From Dendrolimus kikuchii (lineage: Eukaryota > Arthropoda > Insecta > Lepidoptera > Lasiocampidae): a stretch of 64,000 bases of DNA. Made by a program: the position numbers and the translations under genes. Location: positions 22,926,272-22,990,271 of the forward strand of contig CM034394.1 of NCBI GenBank assembly GCA_019925095.2, read 5' to 3'. Under the pieces are notes generated by a model that saw nothing but the letters and a program-made list of their open reading frames with translations, did not search any database and was not told where the DNA came from. Positions 62,357-64,000 of this stretch are shown here, piece after piece (position 1 is the stretch's first letter; every line of letters starts with the position of its first letter).

Positions 62357-62702
62357 AACACCTTGCTTTTAATTGTAAGTTCTACGTACAGTCCTTGTGA
62401 ACACTAATTTCTTGGTTGACACGATAAACAAAGCGAAACACCGCACAACCCCGACTCGTCGTCATGAATATAAACAGTAAAATTAGACGCCGGACGGAGC
62501 GGCTAAAATGATATACAACGTGTGTGGAAAATTTAATTTAATAAGAGTTAAATTTAGTATGGTCCCTTGATACGCTTAGTTTTTTCGGGTTTAGGGATTG
62601 TCGTTGCAGAAGTAACTGAAAAGAATGTTGAATGGTTTGAAGGATAACGTAACGATTTATGACTTGTCAGAAAACGTAAGCCTGAAGAAAAGGGTGTACT
62701 AG
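62357..62702. other. No gene supported
   Basis: 62,600-62,700 (GAATGTTGAATGGTTTGAAG, TGACTTGTCAGAAAACGTAA) vaguely resembles a LINE C-terminal tail of the 38.3-kb family, but it is too decayed to call. Confidence 0.35.
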
Positions 62703-62850
62703 TCGTGCGGAGAAGGTTTCCCGCTTCCTATGACTGGAACCGGGGCTTGTCTAGTGCAATAACTATATAAGTGCTAATAACTAGATGACCGCGGCTCGCG
62801 ATTGTAGTACGCGGGAGGGATTATCATCGGCAAACCTTCTGCGCATAACT
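62703..62850. mobile_element. MITE family A, copy 4 (different interior)
   Basis: Left end TCGTGCGGAGAAGGTTTCCC; right end ATCATCGGCAAACCTTCTGC then GCATAAC. The ends belong to family A but the ~100-bp interior is unrelated to copies 1-3, as in sub-families sharing only TIRs. Confidence 0.65.
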
Positions 62851-62854
62851 TGTA

Positions 62855-63188
62855 AAATAATAAGCTCTTTTAAAAAGGTTTTTAAATACAAGCTTTTACG
62901 ATGCTGGATATCATGTAGCAGCAGAGTACTAGCCAAGACAAGTAAAATGAGCCCAAACACGACAGGTCTACCTTGTTTTGTACAGGAGTTCCTATGACAA
63001 CCTTCCGACTCCGTCATCAGATCAGCTCCATGGTGCCATATTATTGCATTGTCACGCGATATACATATGCGTGTAAAATTTCAGCTTAATCGGAAATCGG
63101 GAAGTTGGTCAAATTTAATTTGCAAGATTCCACCCGAACTTACATACATACATAGGTACATCCATTGCAAGTTAAATAGAAGCTTGTA
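62855..63188 (-). repeat. Unidentified repeat B, copy 2 (inverted)
   Basis: Reverse complement of the 52.6-kb repeat over its length, from ATAAGCTCTTTTAAAAAGG to CATTGCAAGTTAAATAGAAG, with an extra (CATA)n near the right end. Confidence 0.85.
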
Positions 63189-63204
63189 ATAAAACTACAT
63201 AGGT

Positions 63205-63325
63205 ACTGTCATCATCAACTAATCGATGTCCGCTGGATGAAGTTCACGCCACATATCTAGGTCCTCCGCAGTCCTTATTCGGTTTGTAGTGGTACACTTA
63301 CAAGCCAATAGATGGCGCTGTGCAA
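63205..63325 (-). repeat. LINE 3'-tail fragment
   Basis: TGTCATCATCAACTAATCGA, GTCCGCTGGATGAAGTTCAC and TTATTCGGTTTGTAGTGGTA. On the minus strand this is a diverged relative of the CCAGCAGTGGAC...TGATGATGA LINE tail seen at 10.2 kb. Confidence 0.5.
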
Positions 63326-64000
63326 TAATTGATGTCACAAACGTTTCCCGAAACACAAAGAATATATAATTTCAACTATAACAGACGGGCCTAGGCCTGC
63401 GAGGAACAACATTAGCCTCGCTGAAAGATCTTCCTATCAGACGGAGGAGCATTCCATTTCGCTCCTCCACCCAATACGGGTCACCCCCTTCAGGTTCACA
63501 GAAATGGAGGGCATCCTATACCTGATTTATTAAAACGTGATCCCGGAACTCATTTACTACATAGTCCACCAGTCCTGCGACATATGTTTATAACTAGCCC
63601 AACACTACTTAAACTTACAAATACCATTGGTCTTCTGTATTGTAAAGCGTGTTACAGTACATTAACCGAAAATCAGTATCCAGAGCAGGAGTCTGTTTAA
63701 AAAAAAAATATATAATTTGGACTCTTCAAATCATGGATAGATCTTCCAAGCAAACAGGCTCATCTTAAACTGCTTTATTAATTAACATCAGATTAAACAT
63801 TAGTTAAACGTAGATTACCTCTACACTGAGTTAAATTCTAAATTGTATAATTTTTCTAAGATTTCTTTTTTACGTGTGTTCTTGACAAATAGAATTAGTT
63901 AATATGTAAATTGCTTTAAGAGCTGATTTCGCAATCGTCAGATAACAGTTATCAGTCGAATAAATTATAACCCGAGTGAATTCAAAAGTGAAACCATTTA
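63326..64000. other. No gene supported at right edge
   Basis: 63,390-63,560 is GC-richer (GGCCTAGGCCTGCGAGGAAC, GACGGAGGAGCATTCCATTT) and may be an old transposon fragment or part of an exon. No frame longer than 60 codons is open and no family is recognised. The rest is AT-rich. Confidence 0.35.

Overview
This is a eukaryotic window, almost certainly from a lepidopteran (moth or butterfly) nuclear genome. The AT-rich sequence is crowded with insect retroelements and DNA transposons, including RTE, Jockey/CR1-like and Penelope-like elements, PIF/Harbinger and hAT derivatives, and a short interspersed repeat whose copies carry the reading GVANVHRRW. I found no convincing host gene, tRNA, rRNA or CRISPR array. 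Most open frames longer than 60 codons are relics of mobile elements or chance reading through repeats.

The best-preserved gene is the single ORF (about 1,061 codons) of an RTE-clade non-LTR retrotransposon. It runs from 48.6 to 51.8 kb, is flanked by a perfect 10-bp target duplication, and has endonuclease and reverse transcriptase motifs in place. Six shorter copies of the same family, truncated at their 5' ends, and one inverted fragment lie across the window. Most end in an (ATGT)n tail, and several have clear 8-13 bp duplications.

Other families recur. (1) A ~310-bp SINE-like repeat is present in 17 copies; its 3' end is shared with the C-terminus and 3' end of a Jockey/CR1-like LINE relic at 16.8 kb. 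(2) A ~330-520-bp solo LTR family is present in nine copies. It has TG...CA ends, a TATAAA promoter and an AATAAA signal, and where the ends survive the 4-bp target duplication is almost always ATAT. (3) Two Penelope-like copies occur, one keeping half of the reverse transcriptase plus the GIY-YIG endonuclease. (4) Several families of non-autonomous DNA transposons have clear terminal inverted repeats. (5) An 858-bp PIF/Harbinger element at 46.4-47.2 kb has perfect 33-bp terminal repeats and one transposase exon ending at a consensus splice donor. (6) Three copies of an unidentified ~450-bp repeat, two copies of a ~330-bp repeat, and one ~520-bp minisatellite complete the set.

Layout: 0-4.1 kb holds an RTE relic, SINE copies and two LTRs. 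4.8-6.1 kb is a SINE next to a LINE with a fused endonuclease and RT relic. 8.1-9.4 kb has paired MITEs, twin hairpins and a LINE tail. 9.4-13.3 kb is repeat-poor. 13.3-19.4 kb is a stack of LINE tails and SINEs. 21-24.6 kb and 26.7-29.5 kb mix LTR, SINE and RTE copies. 31.7-36.2 kb has an LTR, RTE, Jockey and repeat X. 37-41.4 kb contains MITEs, SINEs and the minisatellite. 41.7-45.2 kb has the Penelope element, SINEs, repeat X and an (AT)n tract. 46.4-51.8 kb holds Harbinger, LTR and full-length RTE. 52.5-64 kb holds mixed repeats, two LTRs, a hAT derivative, the second Penelope copy and a second Harbinger-like MITE. The genes do not form a pathway; the window records successive, often nested, transposition.
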